A DNA stretch of 64,000 nucleotides from Fimbriimonadaceae bacterium (lineage in GTDB: Bacteria; Armatimonadota; Fimbriimonadia; Fimbriimonadales; Fimbriimonadaceae), in NCBI GenBank assembly GCA_022843485.1, contig JALHNM010000006.1:1-64000 (forward strand), given 5' to 3'. Shown here piece by piece: positions 33,019 through 41,949 of the stretch (position 1 is its first letter; each line of letters begins with the position of its first letter). The notes beneath the pieces were generated by a model, which did no database searches, was not told the origin of the DNA, and worked only from the letters and a program-made list of their open reading frames with translations. The position numbers and the translations under genes were made by a program.

Positions 33019-33510
33019 TCAGTCCTCCATCCAGTGGAACTTCCCGTCCCCGTGGCAGCTCTGGAGGTAGTTGACCTGGCCATCGTGGTACCACATGTGC
33101 GAGACGGCCATCTCGGCGAGGGCGTGCTTCGGCATCGCCTCGCCCCACGGCGCGGTGGTGGTGTCCTGGAGGCCCTCGGTCCCGGCCGCCTTGATCGCGG
33201 CGATCAGGGCGTGGGTGCCTTCGTTGAGGAGGGCGACGGCCTTGTCCTTGGTGTCGATCGCGGCATAGGCGGCGGTGCGCTCTTCGGTGCTGGGCATGGC
33301 GACCGTCTCCCCGCTCACGAGGCGGGCGGCCATGCCGTTGAACCAGCCAACCTCGGCGGTGAACTCGAGGGCGGTGCGGGCGCAGCCCATCGGCGAGGCG
33401 CCGAGCTGCTCTTCGCTGAGGTGGCCCATGTCGGCGACGTACATCTGGAGGATCGTCTCGGCCCGGTGGGCGAGCGAGGCGGCCAGGTCGAAGGCGGTGG
33501 AGGTGCTCAT
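33019..33510 (-). CDS. DinB-family (four-helix bundle) protein
   Basis: 163 residues from ATG 33510, with AGAGGG just upstream. The four-helix DinB/YfiT-like layout is visible: LAASLAHRAETILQMYVADM, then ALEFTAEVGWFNGMAARL, ALLNEGTHALIAAIKAAG and AEMAVSHMWYHDGQVNYLQ. The last helix has the HxxxH pair expected of the metal site; the first His of the usual triad seems to be replaced (EVGWF), so metal binding may be altered. Family members include thiol transferases with bacillithiol or mycothiol; the role here is unknown. Confidence 0.8.
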   Translation of the reverse strand: MSTSTAFDLAASLAHRAETILQMYVADMGHLSEEQLGASPMGCARTALEFTAEVGWFNGMAARLVSGETVAMPSTEERTAAYAAIDTKDKAVALLNEGTHALIAAIKAAGTEGLQDTTTAPWGEAMPKHALAEMAVSHMWYHDGQVNYLQSCHGDGKFHWMED

Positions 33511-33578
33511 GGCACCCTCTTTATACCGGCGGGACACGCGGGGTCCGAGTGTCCGTCCTTGCTCTTCTCCACCCTTTT

Positions 33579-35402
33579 TCAGGCCCCCTTCTGCCGGGCC
33601 CAGAGCGCTTCGAACTCGCCGACCATCCGTTCGATGACCGCGAAGCCGCCCAGCCAGAACGCCTTGTCCTTGAGGTCGATGCCGATGAGGCCCATGAGCT
33701 CGTGCGGGGTCTTGCTGCCACCGAGCCGGAGGACTTCGACGTACCGGTCGACGAAGGAGGGCCCTTCTGCCTTGGCCTTCTCGTACACGCCGAGCGAGAG
33801 GAGCTCCCCGAAGGCGTAGGCGTAGACGTAGAACGGCGCGAAGACGAAGTGGCCCACGTACTGCCACCAGCACCGGTGCCCCTCGCCGAGGGCGACGGAG
33901 TCGAGGAACATGGACTGGATCTCGTCGTGCCAGAGGGCCTCGAAGTCCTCCGCACTCAGTTCGCCCTCTTCCCTGCGCTTGGCGTGGCAGCGCTGCTCGA
34001 ACCGGAACATGGCCGCCTGGCGGTTGACGCTGGCGAAGATGCCCTCGATCTTTTGGGCGTAGAGGGCGAGCCGGTCGCGGTCATCGGCCTCGGAGACGAG
34101 CCGCTCGAAGGTGACCATCTCGGCGAAGATCGAGGAGAGCTCGGCGAGGGGGAGGGTGCCGTCGAAGTTGAAGGGGGTCTGCGACCGGCTGAGGGAGGCG
34201 TGGACGCCGTGGCCCATCTCGTGGGCGAGGGTCATGACGTCGTCCATCGAGCCTAGGTAGGTCTGGAGGAGGACGGGGTGGGTGTCCGGTGTGTTGTAGC
34301 TGCAGAACGCGCCGCCGGACTTCCCTGGCCTCGGTTCGGCGTCGATCCATCCCTTCTCGAAGAACTCGCGGGCGCGGGTCTCCATGTCTGGGTGGAGACG
34401 GGCGAAGGACTCGGTGACGATCGTCTGCGCCTCGGGCCACCCGACCTTGCGCTTGGCCTCGAAGAGCGGGGCGTAACGGTCGTACTCGGTGAGTTGGTCG
34501 ACGCCCAGGATCTCTCGCTTGACCCGGTAGTAGCGGGCGACGATGTCCGACCGGTCGCGACAGAGGCCGGTGACGAGGTCGACGGTCTCCTTGTCGAGTT
34601 CGTTGGCCAGGTGTCGGCTGCTCTCGGGGTGCTCGAACTTGCGGAGGCGGTCTTCGAGGCGCTTGTCGGCGAGGAGGGTGTTGTAAAGGAAGACGCTCAC
34701 CCGGCGGGTCTCTTGGAGCCCGGCGGTGAAGGCTTCGGCCCCGGCCTTGCGGACGGCCCGGTCGGAGCCTTTCATGGTGTCGAGCACCTCTTCGATCGAG
34801 AGGTCCTGGACTTCGCCGGTGTGCGGGTCGGTGTAGTGGAAGGTGTGGTTCGCGTAGACCTCCTCGTGGAGGCGCTGCCAGGCCCGGCTCCCGGTGTTGG
34901 CGACCTCTTCGAGCAAGACCTCCTCGGTTTCGCTGAGCTTGTGGGGGCGGTAGGCGAGGCGGGTGTGGAGGAAGTGGGCGTAGGCCTGCAGGTCCGGGCT
35001 CGCGAGGGCAGCGGCGACGACGGCGGGTTCGAGCTCCTGGAGCTCGAGCTCGAAGAACATGAGCTTGACGCGGAGTTCGCTCGCTCTCTCCATTTGGGCC
35101 TGGAGGAAGGCGCCGTGCTCGGCCTTCGAGACGTCGGCGGCGAAGACCAGGTTCGCGAAGTGGACGGGCTTCGAGGCCTCGTTGCTGAGGGACTCGTACT
35201 CGCGGATGGCCCCGGCGAGGGCATGGCCGTCCTGGGCGAGGGTGGCCACGCGGCCGCGATTGGCGGTGGCGAAGGCGTCGGCCCTTCGATGGGCCTCGGC
35301 CCAGGTGGCCTCGATCCGGGGGTCGTCGAGGCCGGCGAAGAGGGCGGAGAGGTCCCAGTTGACGCCGACAGCGGCGGTGGGCTCGAGCGCACTGGTGCTC
35401 AT
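33579..35402 (-). CDS. pepF: M3-family oligoendopeptidase (PepF-like)
   Basis: 607 residues from ATG 35402. The catalytic zinc site is LAHEMGHGVHASLSRSQ near residue 390, followed by the Glu-containing helix (LSSIFAEMVTFERL). The N-terminal all-helical half covers the active-site channel, as expected for M3B enzymes. It cleaves short peptides in the cytoplasm. Length is typical (560-610). The frame upstream of the chosen start is open for a long way but has no family sequence. Confidence 0.94.
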   Translation of the reverse strand: MSTSALEPTAAVGVNWDLSALFAGLDDPRIEATWAEAHRRADAFATANRGRVATLAQDGHALAGAIREYESLSNEASKPVHFANLVFAADVSKAEHGAFLQAQMERASELRVKLMFFELELQELEPAVVAAALASPDLQAYAHFLHTRLAYRPHKLSETEEVLLEEVANTGSRAWQRLHEEVYANHTFHYTDPHTGEVQDLSIEEVLDTMKGSDRAVRKAGAEAFTAGLQETRRVSVFLYNTLLADKRLEDRLRKFEHPESSRHLANELDKETVDLVTGLCRDRSDIVARYYRVKREILGVDQLTEYDRYAPLFEAKRKVGWPEAQTIVTESFARLHPDMETRAREFFEKGWIDAEPRPGKSGGAFCSYNTPDTHPVLLQTYLGSMDDVMTLAHEMGHGVHASLSRSQTPFNFDGTLPLAELSSIFAEMVTFERLVSEADDRDRLALYAQKIEGIFASVNRQAAMFRFEQRCHAKRREEGELSAEDFEALWHDEIQSMFLDSVALGEGHRCWWQYVGHFVFAPFYVYAYAFGELLSLGVYEKAKAEGPSFVDRYVEVLRLGGSKTPHELMGLIGIDLKDKAFWLGGFAVIERMVGEFEALWARQKGA

Positions 35403-35584
35403 GGTGAAGAGTATGGCCCGGGCGTCCTGGCCCTGCCGAGCCTCCGACACTCGCCTTGAGCGCCTCGTCCGTGGTGTCCGTGCCGACAGCACAGGCCGCC
35501 AGCGGCCAACCCCAGGGCCGGTGGCGACCCCCTCAGTAGGGCGAACTGCTGGAAACTGTGAGCCCGGTGGCGCGGCGTGGATGC

Positions 35585-36502
35585 TCAGACAGGGTCGCCG
35601 TGCACCCGACGGCGGTGCTCCGTCTCGGCCTGGAAGGGCTCGTAGTGGACGGTCACGACGGCCCCACCCAGGGCTCGGCTCAGGTCTGCCTCCACTTCCT
35701 CCGCTAACTCGTGCGCCCGGACGAAGGTCAGGTCGTCGTCCAGAAGGACGTGCAGCATGACGATCCGTAGCTGGCCCGTGAAGCGGGTTCGCAGGTTGTG
35801 GTGCCCGCGGACCTCCGGCTGTGCCGCCAGGGTGCGCTCGATCACTTCGATCTCCTCCGGCGGCAGCGACCCGTCCATGAGCGGGTGGACGACCCTCGTC
35901 AGCTGCCGGATCGCGAACCCGGCACCGAGGGCGGTGAAGACCAGGGCCACAAGCGGATCGAGGGGTGCCCACCCCGTCGCCAGGTAGGCGAGCAGGCCCC
36001 CGAACACCCCGAGCGAGGACAGGACGTCGCCCATGAGGTGCTGGGCCTCGCCCGTCAGGGCCGCCGACTCCGTGCGTGCCGCCGCCCGGCGCAGGATCGA
36101 GATGACGACCAAGTTCGCCACGACCGCGTAGCCCATCGCCGCGAGCCCCCAATCGGCCTGGATCGGTCGGGGGTCGTGGAGCCGGAGCGCGGCCTGCCAC
36201 GCGATGACCGCCGCCGTGAGAACGACGAGCACCATCTGGAGCGCGCTGAGCAGCAGCTCGGCCTTACCGTGGCCCCACGGGTGGTCAGGGTCGGGTGGAG
36301 CCGCCGCGAGCCTGACGGTCGCGAGGACGGCCAACGAGAGGACCACGTCGAGGAGCGACTGGAGGCCCTCGGCGAGCACGGCCACGCTCCCGCTGAGGGC
36401 GGCCGCGACAAGCTTGAACGCCACCACGACCACGGTCGAGACGACCGAGACCGTGGCCGCTCGCGTCGCGATCGCCGTGCGGGACGGGTCCGCCGTGCCC
36501 AT
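35585..36502 (-). CDS. Cation diffusion facilitator (CDF) transporter
   Basis: 305 residues with six membrane helices and a cytosolic C-terminal domain. Metal-site residues: EGLQSLLDV in helix 2 and GEAQHLMGDVLSSLG in helix 5 (HxxxD). DPDHPWGHGKAELL is the typical loop. It exchanges a divalent metal (Zn, Mn, Fe or Co) for protons. Helix 2 has Glu-x5-Asp rather than the canonical Asp/His-x3-Asp spacing, so metal preference is uncertain. The C-terminal domain has the usual small alpha/beta metal-sensing fold with MLHVLLDDD and VVTVHYEPF. Confidence 0.92.
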   Translation of the reverse strand: MGTADPSRTAIATRAATVSVVSTVVVVAFKLVAAALSGSVAVLAEGLQSLLDVVLSLAVLATVRLAAAPPDPDHPWGHGKAELLLSALQMVLVVLTAAVIAWQAALRLHDPRPIQADWGLAAMGYAVVANLVVISILRRAAARTESAALTGEAQHLMGDVLSSLGVFGGLLAYLATGWAPLDPLVALVFTALGAGFAIRQLTRVVHPLMDGSLPPEEIEVIERTLAAQPEVRGHHNLRTRFTGQLRIVMLHVLLDDDLTFVRAHELAEEVEADLSRALGGAVVTVHYEPFQAETEHRRRVHGDPV

Positions 36503-36543
36503 TGCGGCGATTCTGGCACCGCTCGGCCGTCAAGAGATGTGGG

Positions 36544-38208
36544 ATGCTGCTCGAACTCACCGTCGAGAACGTCGCGATCATCGATCGGGCCGCGCTGTCC
36601 CTGGGCCCGGGGTTCACCGCCCTCACGGGCGAGACGGGGGCTGGGAAGTCGCTCCTCGTCGACGCGATCCAACTCGCTCTCGGCGGGCGGGCGGACTCAG
36701 ACCTCGTCCGGGCGGGGGCGGCGAAGGGCTCGGTGGCCCTCCTCGCCGACGTCTCGAGGTGCCCGGCGGTCCTCACACGGTGCGCCGAGCTCGGCGTCGA
36801 CGTCGAGGACGGACAACTCGCCGTCCAACGGGACGTCAGCGCTGAAGGCCGCTCGACCGTCCGGCTCAACGGGCGCCCGGCCGCCGTGGGGGTCCTGCGG
36901 GAGATCGGCGCTTTGCTCGTGGATCTCCACGGCCAGCACGACCACCAGGCCCTGCTCGTGCCCGAGCGCCAGGTCGAATTCCTCGACTCCTGGATCGGCG
37001 ACGAGGCTCGGCGGGCTCTGGCGGACGTGGCCGAGGCCTGGGCGGCCGCCGAGGCCGCACGCCGCCGCCTCGCCGCCTTGAGGGGATCTCGCCGTGAGCG
37101 AGAGCAGCGGGTCGATATGCTCCGGTTCCAGGTCGAGGACATCGAAACGGTTAACCCTTTGGTCGGCGAAACTGACGGACTGCTCGCCCAGATCGAACGG
37201 CTGAAGCACGCTGAACGACTCATCATGAGTTCGCAGGCGGCCCTCGGGCTTGTCTCCGATGGCGAAAGCTCCGTCACCGACCAACTCGGGGCGGCTGTCC
37301 GAGAACTCGAGACCGTCAGTTTGATCGACCAAACGGTTGAGGACATCCTCACGTCGCTGAGGGAGGCGCTCATCGCTGTGCAGGAGGGGGCGCGAGGCTT
37401 GCGGGCGTACCTCGAGGGCCTCGAGGCAGACCCGGAGGCCCTCGAGCGGGCGGCCCAACGACTCGACGCCCTCCGCCGACTCGCCCGGAAGTACGGGGAC
37501 ACTGACGAGGCCGTGCTCGAGTTCTTGGCCCGGGCGAAGGCCGACCTCGAAGCGCTCACCGGAGACGGCGAGGACGAAGAGGCCCTCGCCGCGCGGGTCG
37601 AAGAGGCCGAGGGTGTCCTCTCCGCCCGGGCCACTGCGCTGACCGACCTCCGAAGGGAGCGTGCAGGGGTCTTCGCCGGGTTGGTGCAAGCGGAGGCCCG
37701 TCAACTCGCCCTCGAGAAGGCCGTGTTCTCCGTCGAGATCGAGCCGAAGCCCGTGGGCGCCGACGGGGCCGACACCGTGGCCTTCATGTTCTCGGCGAAC
37801 CCAGGAGAACCCGCCAGGCCGCTCAGCAAGGTCGCGAGCGGGGGCGAGATCAGCCGCGTCATGCTCGCGATCAAGGTCGCCTCAGCGGGCCGGGCTGGGG
37901 TGCCCACCCTTGTGTTCGACGAGGTCGACTCTGGGCTCAGCGGCCGGGCCGCGGCCGTGACCGCCCGGAAGCTGGCCGAGCTCGCCCGGCACTACCAGGT
38001 CCTCGCGATCACCCACCTCCCCCAGATCGCGGGCCAGGCGGACGCCCACTTCCGCATCGAAAAGGCCGAGGCCGACGGGCGCACCCGGACCGACGTCCGC
38101 CTCCTCGACCCGGACGAGCGCCTCCAGGAGGTCGCACGACTCCTCGCGGGCGAGGAGGTCGGCGAGTCCGCCCTCGCCAACGCCCGCGAACTGCTCGCCC
38201 GGCCTTAG
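36544..38208 (+). CDS. recN: DNA repair protein RecN
   Basis: 554 residues from ATG 36544. SMC-like ATPase with Walker A FTALTGETGAGKSLLVDAI, the C-loop signature VASGGEISRVMLAIK and Walker B VPTLVFDEVDSGLSG, with a coiled coil (residues ~160-370) between. RecN gathers double-strand break ends for RecA repair. The length equals that of other RecN proteins. It converges on cysS with overlapping stops (TTAG). Confidence 0.95.
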   Translation: MLLELTVENVAIIDRAALSLGPGFTALTGETGAGKSLLVDAIQLALGGRADSDLVRAGAAKGSVALLADVSRCPAVLTRCAELGVDVEDGQLAVQRDVSAEGRSTVRLNGRPAAVGVLREIGALLVDLHGQHDHQALLVPERQVEFLDSWIGDEARRALADVAEAWAAAEAARRRLAALRGSRREREQRVDMLRFQVEDIETVNPLVGETDGLLAQIERLKHAERLIMSSQAALGLVSDGESSVTDQLGAAVRELETVSLIDQTVEDILTSLREALIAVQEGARGLRAYLEGLEADPEALERAAQRLDALRRLARKYGDTDEAVLEFLARAKADLEALTGDGEDEEALAARVEEAEGVLSARATALTDLRRERAGVFAGLVQAEARQLALEKAVFSVEIEPKPVGADGADTVAFMFSANPGEPARPLSKVASGGEISRVMLAIKVASAGRAGVPTLVFDEVDSGLSGRAAAVTARKLAELARHYQVLAITHLPQIAGQADAHFRIEKAEADGRTRTDVRLLDPDERLQEVARLLAGEEVGESALANARELLARP

Positions 38209-39731
38209 CCGCCGGGCCGGAGCGCCCAGGTCGTGCCCTCGGGGCTGTCCCGCAGTTCGACGCCCGCCTCGGCCAGCCGGGCCCGGATCGCGTCCGCCGC
38301 GGCATAGTCTTTGGCCCGCTTCGCCTCGTCCCGCAAGCCGACCCACGCGTCGACGGTCCGCCCGTCCACGGTCGGTGTCTCAGCCGCGGGGGGCGGCCCA
38401 GAGGGCTCGTGCTCGCTCCGAACGACTCCGAGGAGACCGTTGACCTGGTCGAGGTAGGTTGCGGCGGCCCGGGCTTGCGCCGGGGTCAGCGATGGCTCGC
38501 GGAGGATCGCCTTCGCCCCCTCGAGGGACTTCGCGATCGCGACCGACGTGTTCAGGTCGTTCGCCATCGCGTCGAGCGCCCCCTCGTAGAGGCGCTGGAG
38601 TTCGTCTCCGAGGGCCACCCGCTCGGTATCTTCGAAGGGGTTCGTGCCCGGCGAAACTGAGGGGGGGGTAGACCCGCCTGCCACCGCCACCCGCCGCTCG
38701 CACTCCCGGAACCGCTCCACGTGCCCCTGGGCGTCGCGAAGGAGTTGGAGCGTGAAGTTCATGGGCTTCCCGTACGGCACGCTCATGAGCGCGAACCGAA
38801 GTGCGAGCGGGTCGAACCCCTTCTCGAGCAGGTCGCGCACGGTGAAGAAGTTGCCCGCCCGCTTGGCCATCTTCTCCCCTTCGACTTGGAGGAACCGCAC
38901 GTGCATCCAGTGGTTGCTGAACGGCTTGCCGGTGAAGGCCTCGCTCTGCGCGATCTCGCACTCGTGGTGGGGAAAGGCATTGTCCTCGCCGCCGCTGTGC
39001 AGGTCGATCGTGTCGCCCAGATAGGCACGGGCCATCGCGCTGCACTCGATGTGCCACCCCGGGAAGCCCCACCCCCAAGGCGAGAACCACTGCATGAGGT
39101 GCTTGTCGTCCTTCTTCCAGAGCGCGAAGTCGGCCTGGCGGCGCTTGTTCTCGTCCAGCACGACGTCGCGCACGGCCTCCTGGAGCTTGTCGCGGGTGTT
39201 CCCGCTCAGCTTGCCGTAGTCCGGCTGGCTCTCGACGTCGAAGTAGACGCCGGTTGGGGTCTCATAGGCGTTGCCCTTTTCGACGAGGGCCTGGGCCATC
39301 AGGATCTGCTCGCGCACGTGCTGGGTGGCCCGTGGGCGGACCTCGGGCTCGGTCAGGTTCAGCCGTTGCCAGTCCTCGAGGTAGGCCTGGGTGTAGTACT
39401 CCGCAAGGTCCCAGACGTTAGCGAACTGCTCGCCCTCTTTGCTGTGGAGGGCCTTTTCCATCCGGTCCTCCCCGCCCGCGTCGGCGACGTCGTCTTGGGT
39501 GAGGTGGCCGACGTCCGTGATGTTGCTCACCCAGGTCACGCGCCACCCGAGGGCCCGGGCCGTCCGCACCACCAGGTCCGCCGCGAGGAACGATCGGAAG
39601 TTGCCGATGTGGGCGTAGCTATACACCGTCGGCCCGCAGGTGTAGAACCGTAAGTGGCCGGGTTCGGCGGTCTCGATCGGCTTGACTTGCCGACTCAGCG
39701 TGTCGTAGAGCTTGAACTCGCTAGGGGGCAT
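38205..39731 (-). CDS. cysS: Cysteinyl-tRNA synthetase
   Basis: 508 residues from ATG 39731. Class I motifs: YTCGPTVYSYAHIGNFR (HIGH equivalent HIGN, zinc Cys), WHIECSAMA, FPHHECEIAQSEA, and EGEKMAKRAGNF in place of KMSKS. The DALR and C-terminal helical parts are complete. It makes Cys-tRNA from cysteine and ATP. A PPSVSPG peptide (encoded at 38646-38668) sits in a loop just after the KMSKS-containing domain and matches an inserted palindrome seen also in the GT2 gene. It is divergent from rnpB. Confidence 0.95.
   Translation of the reverse strand: MPPSEFKLYDTLSRQVKPIETAEPGHLRFYTCGPTVYSYAHIGNFRSFLAADLVVRTARALGWRVTWVSNITDVGHLTQDDVADAGGEDRMEKALHSKEGEQFANVWDLAEYYTQAYLEDWQRLNLTEPEVRPRATQHVREQILMAQALVEKGNAYETPTGVYFDVESQPDYGKLSGNTRDKLQEAVRDVVLDENKRRQADFALWKKDDKHLMQWFSPWGWGFPGWHIECSAMARAYLGDTIDLHSGGEDNAFPHHECEIAQSEAFTGKPFSNHWMHVRFLQVEGEKMAKRAGNFFTVRDLLEKGFDPLALRFALMSVPYGKPMNFTLQLLRDAQGHVERFRECERRVAVAGGSTPPSVSPGTNPFEDTERVALGDELQRLYEGALDAMANDLNTSVAIAKSLEGAKAILREPSLTPAQARAAATYLDQVNGLLGVVRSEHEPSGPPPAAETPTVDGRTVDAWVGLRDEAKRAKDYAAADAIRARLAEAGVELRDSPEGTTWALRPGG
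38646..38668 (-). repeat. C-rich palindrome arm inside cysS (family D)
   Basis: GCCCGGCGAAACTGA followed by eight G; on the coding strand it reads CCCCCCCCTCAGTTTCGCC. The same arm occurs twice, in inverted orientation, in the GT2 gene at 53104-53157. It is translated as PPSVSPG in an apparent surface loop between the catalytic and DALR domains of CysS. Confidence 0.6.
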
Positions 39732-39773
39732 CGAATCGATAGGGTACCGGCGGAGCCACAGCCCCCTCGACTG

Positions 39774-39811
39774 ATAGGACAGATAGGCCCTATAAGTCCT
39801 ATCTGTCCTAT
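39774..39811. repeat. Perfect 14-bp inverted repeat (family E) upstream of rnpB
   Basis: ATAGGACAGATAGG (39774-39787) and CCTATCTGTCCTAT (39798-39811) pair perfectly around CCCTATAAGT. It shares TATAAGTCCTAT with the element in the thiolase gene. It lies between the divergent cysS and rnpB genes and overlaps the expected -35 area of the rnpB promoter (a possible -10, CATACT, lies at 39820-39825). Confidence 0.75.
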
Positions 39812-39829
39812 CGAGAGCCCATACTTGGT

Positions 39830-40146
<317 letters not shown>

Positions 40147-40171
40147 TCGATTCAAATCCCAAAGCAAGGCC

Positions 40172-41857
40172 CTACGCGGCGAGCGACAGGCCCTCGCCGC
40201 CTTGGTATGGGTCGAGCCCGATCACCCGTCGCACCTCCTCGAGCGTCGTCTCTCCCGACTGGGCCAAGCGAAGGGCAGGCTCGAGCATCCGGCGGTACCC
40301 GGCGCGCGCCCCGGCCGCCGCGATCTCGTCGACGGGGGCGCGGGCTGCGATCAGCCGTCGGACTTCCTCGGTCACCGGGAGCGCCTCGTGGACGGCCCGG
40401 CGGCCCCGGAAGCCCGTCTCTTGACAGGTGGAGCAACCGGCGGTGCCCCCGCCTTCGACGCGGCACCGCGGGCAGCACAGCCGCACGAGCCGCTGGGCCG
40501 TGACCCCGACCAACGAGGTCGAGAGGAGGTACGGGTCGACCCCGATGTCCAGCATCCGCGGCACGGCGGACGGGGCGTCGTTCGTGTGGAGCGTCGAGAA
40601 CACCAGGTGGCCGGTCATCGAGGCGCGAAGAGCAGTCTCCGCCGTCTCTCGGTCGCGGATCTCTCCGACTAGGACGACGTCCGGGTCCTGTCGCAAGATC
40701 GCTCGGAGCTGGGCCGCGAACGTGAGCCCGACCTTCTCGTTGACCTGCGACTGGTTGACACCGTCGACGTCGTACTCGATCGGGTCCTCGCAGGTCATGA
40801 CGTTGTTCCGGCCGGTCCGCACCCGCGCGAGCGCCGAGTAGAGCGTCGTCGTCTTCCCGCTACCGGTCGGACCCGTCACGAGGACGAGGCCGTGCGGGCG
40901 GTGGATCATCCCCTCGAAAAGGGCGAGAGCGTCGGGATCGAACCCAAGTCGAGGCAACGGCCGGAGGGACATCGCTTTGTCAAGGACCCGCATCACGATC
41001 CGCTGGCCGTACCGGGTAGGGATCGAGCTGACCCGGAGGTTCACCTCCCGATTCTTGACCTCGACCGTGATATGCCCGTCTTGCGGCAGGCGGTACTCGA
41101 CGATGTCCATCTCCGCCATGATCTTCACGCGGGTCGTGAGCGCCGGGGCCAGGCGGGCGGGCACGTCCATCGCCCCGACGAGCTCGCCGTCGATCCGGAA
41201 CCGCACCTCGACCCGGTCGAGTCGGGGCTCCAGGTGGACGTCGCTGGCCTGGCGGGCGATGGCCGTCGCGATGATCTGGTTGACGAGTTCGACGACCGGC
41301 CGGCTGTCCGCCTCGTCCAGGTCGGGGCGCTCGGCGAGGCGAGCGTGGTCTTCACCGAACCCTTCGACGGCCTCCCGGACCAGTTCCTCGACCCCGTGCA
41401 TCCGGTTACTGACCACCTGCTCCTCGAGCTGGTCGAGCCGCTCGGCTAGGAGACGCGGGTCGACCAGGGCCGGCTCGATCCGGTTCCCGGTGAGCGTCCG
41501 CACAAGGTCGATCGCCTCGGTGTCGTGCGGTTGCACCATACCGAGGGTCAGAAGGTTCCCTTGGCGGCGGAGCGGGATCAGGTAGTGCGCCCGGCAGACC
41601 TCGATCGGGACGAGCCCTGCGAGACGTAAGTCGGGCGAGTCCTCTTCGAGGTACCAGGCCGAGACCCCGATCTGGGCGGCAAGGGCCTGCAAGAGCCGGC
41701 GCTCGGTGAGCCAGCCCTTGTCGATCAAGACCCGGCCGAGCGGCTTGAGCACCGTCTTCTGGAGCTCGATGGCCTCCACGAGCTGGCTCTCGGTGATCAA
41801 CCGGTTCGCCAGCAGGACGGCCCCCAGCTTGCCCGCCTCCGTTCGCTTCTGTAGCAT
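40172..41857 (-). CDS. GspE/PilB-family secretion or type IV pilus ATPase
   Basis: 561 residues. The N-terminal MshEN-like domain has LGAVLLANRLITESQLVEAI and LGRVLIDKGWLTERRLLQAL (shown separately). The ATPase core follows: GPTGSGKTTTLYS (Walker A), NVMTCEDPIEY (Asp box), PDVVLVGEIRDRETAE (Walker B) and GHLVFSTLHTNDA (His box). A tetracysteine zinc site (LCCPRC .. CSTC) is in the C-terminal part. It powers pilus assembly or type II secretion. No other pilus genes are adjacent, so assignment to PilB or GspE is open. The start is near 41857, which would be 5' of the DAACS gene in divergent orientation. Confidence 0.93.
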   Translation of the reverse strand: MLQKRTEAGKLGAVLLANRLITESQLVEAIELQKTVLKPLGRVLIDKGWLTERRLLQALAAQIGVSAWYLEEDSPDLRLAGLVPIEVCRAHYLIPLRRQGNLLTLGMVQPHDTEAIDLVRTLTGNRIEPALVDPRLLAERLDQLEEQVVSNRMHGVEELVREAVEGFGEDHARLAERPDLDEADSRPVVELVNQIIATAIARQASDVHLEPRLDRVEVRFRIDGELVGAMDVPARLAPALTTRVKIMAEMDIVEYRLPQDGHITVEVKNREVNLRVSSIPTRYGQRIVMRVLDKAMSLRPLPRLGFDPDALALFEGMIHRPHGLVLVTGPTGSGKTTTLYSALARVRTGRNNVMTCEDPIEYDVDGVNQSQVNEKVGLTFAAQLRAILRQDPDVVLVGEIRDRETAETALRASMTGHLVFSTLHTNDAPSAVPRMLDIGVDPYLLSTSLVGVTAQRLVRLCCPRCRVEGGGTAGCSTCQETGFRGRRAVHEALPVTEEVRRLIAARAPVDEIAAAGARAGYRRMLEPALRLAQSGETTLEEVRRVIGLDPYQGGEGLSLAA

Positions 41858-41949
41858 GCGTCCCCTCCCCTCCTTGAGGGTCGGTCGGACCGCCGCCCTC
41901 GCGCACGGGAAGATTGCTAGACATCGGCCGGACCGGCATAATGGGACCG

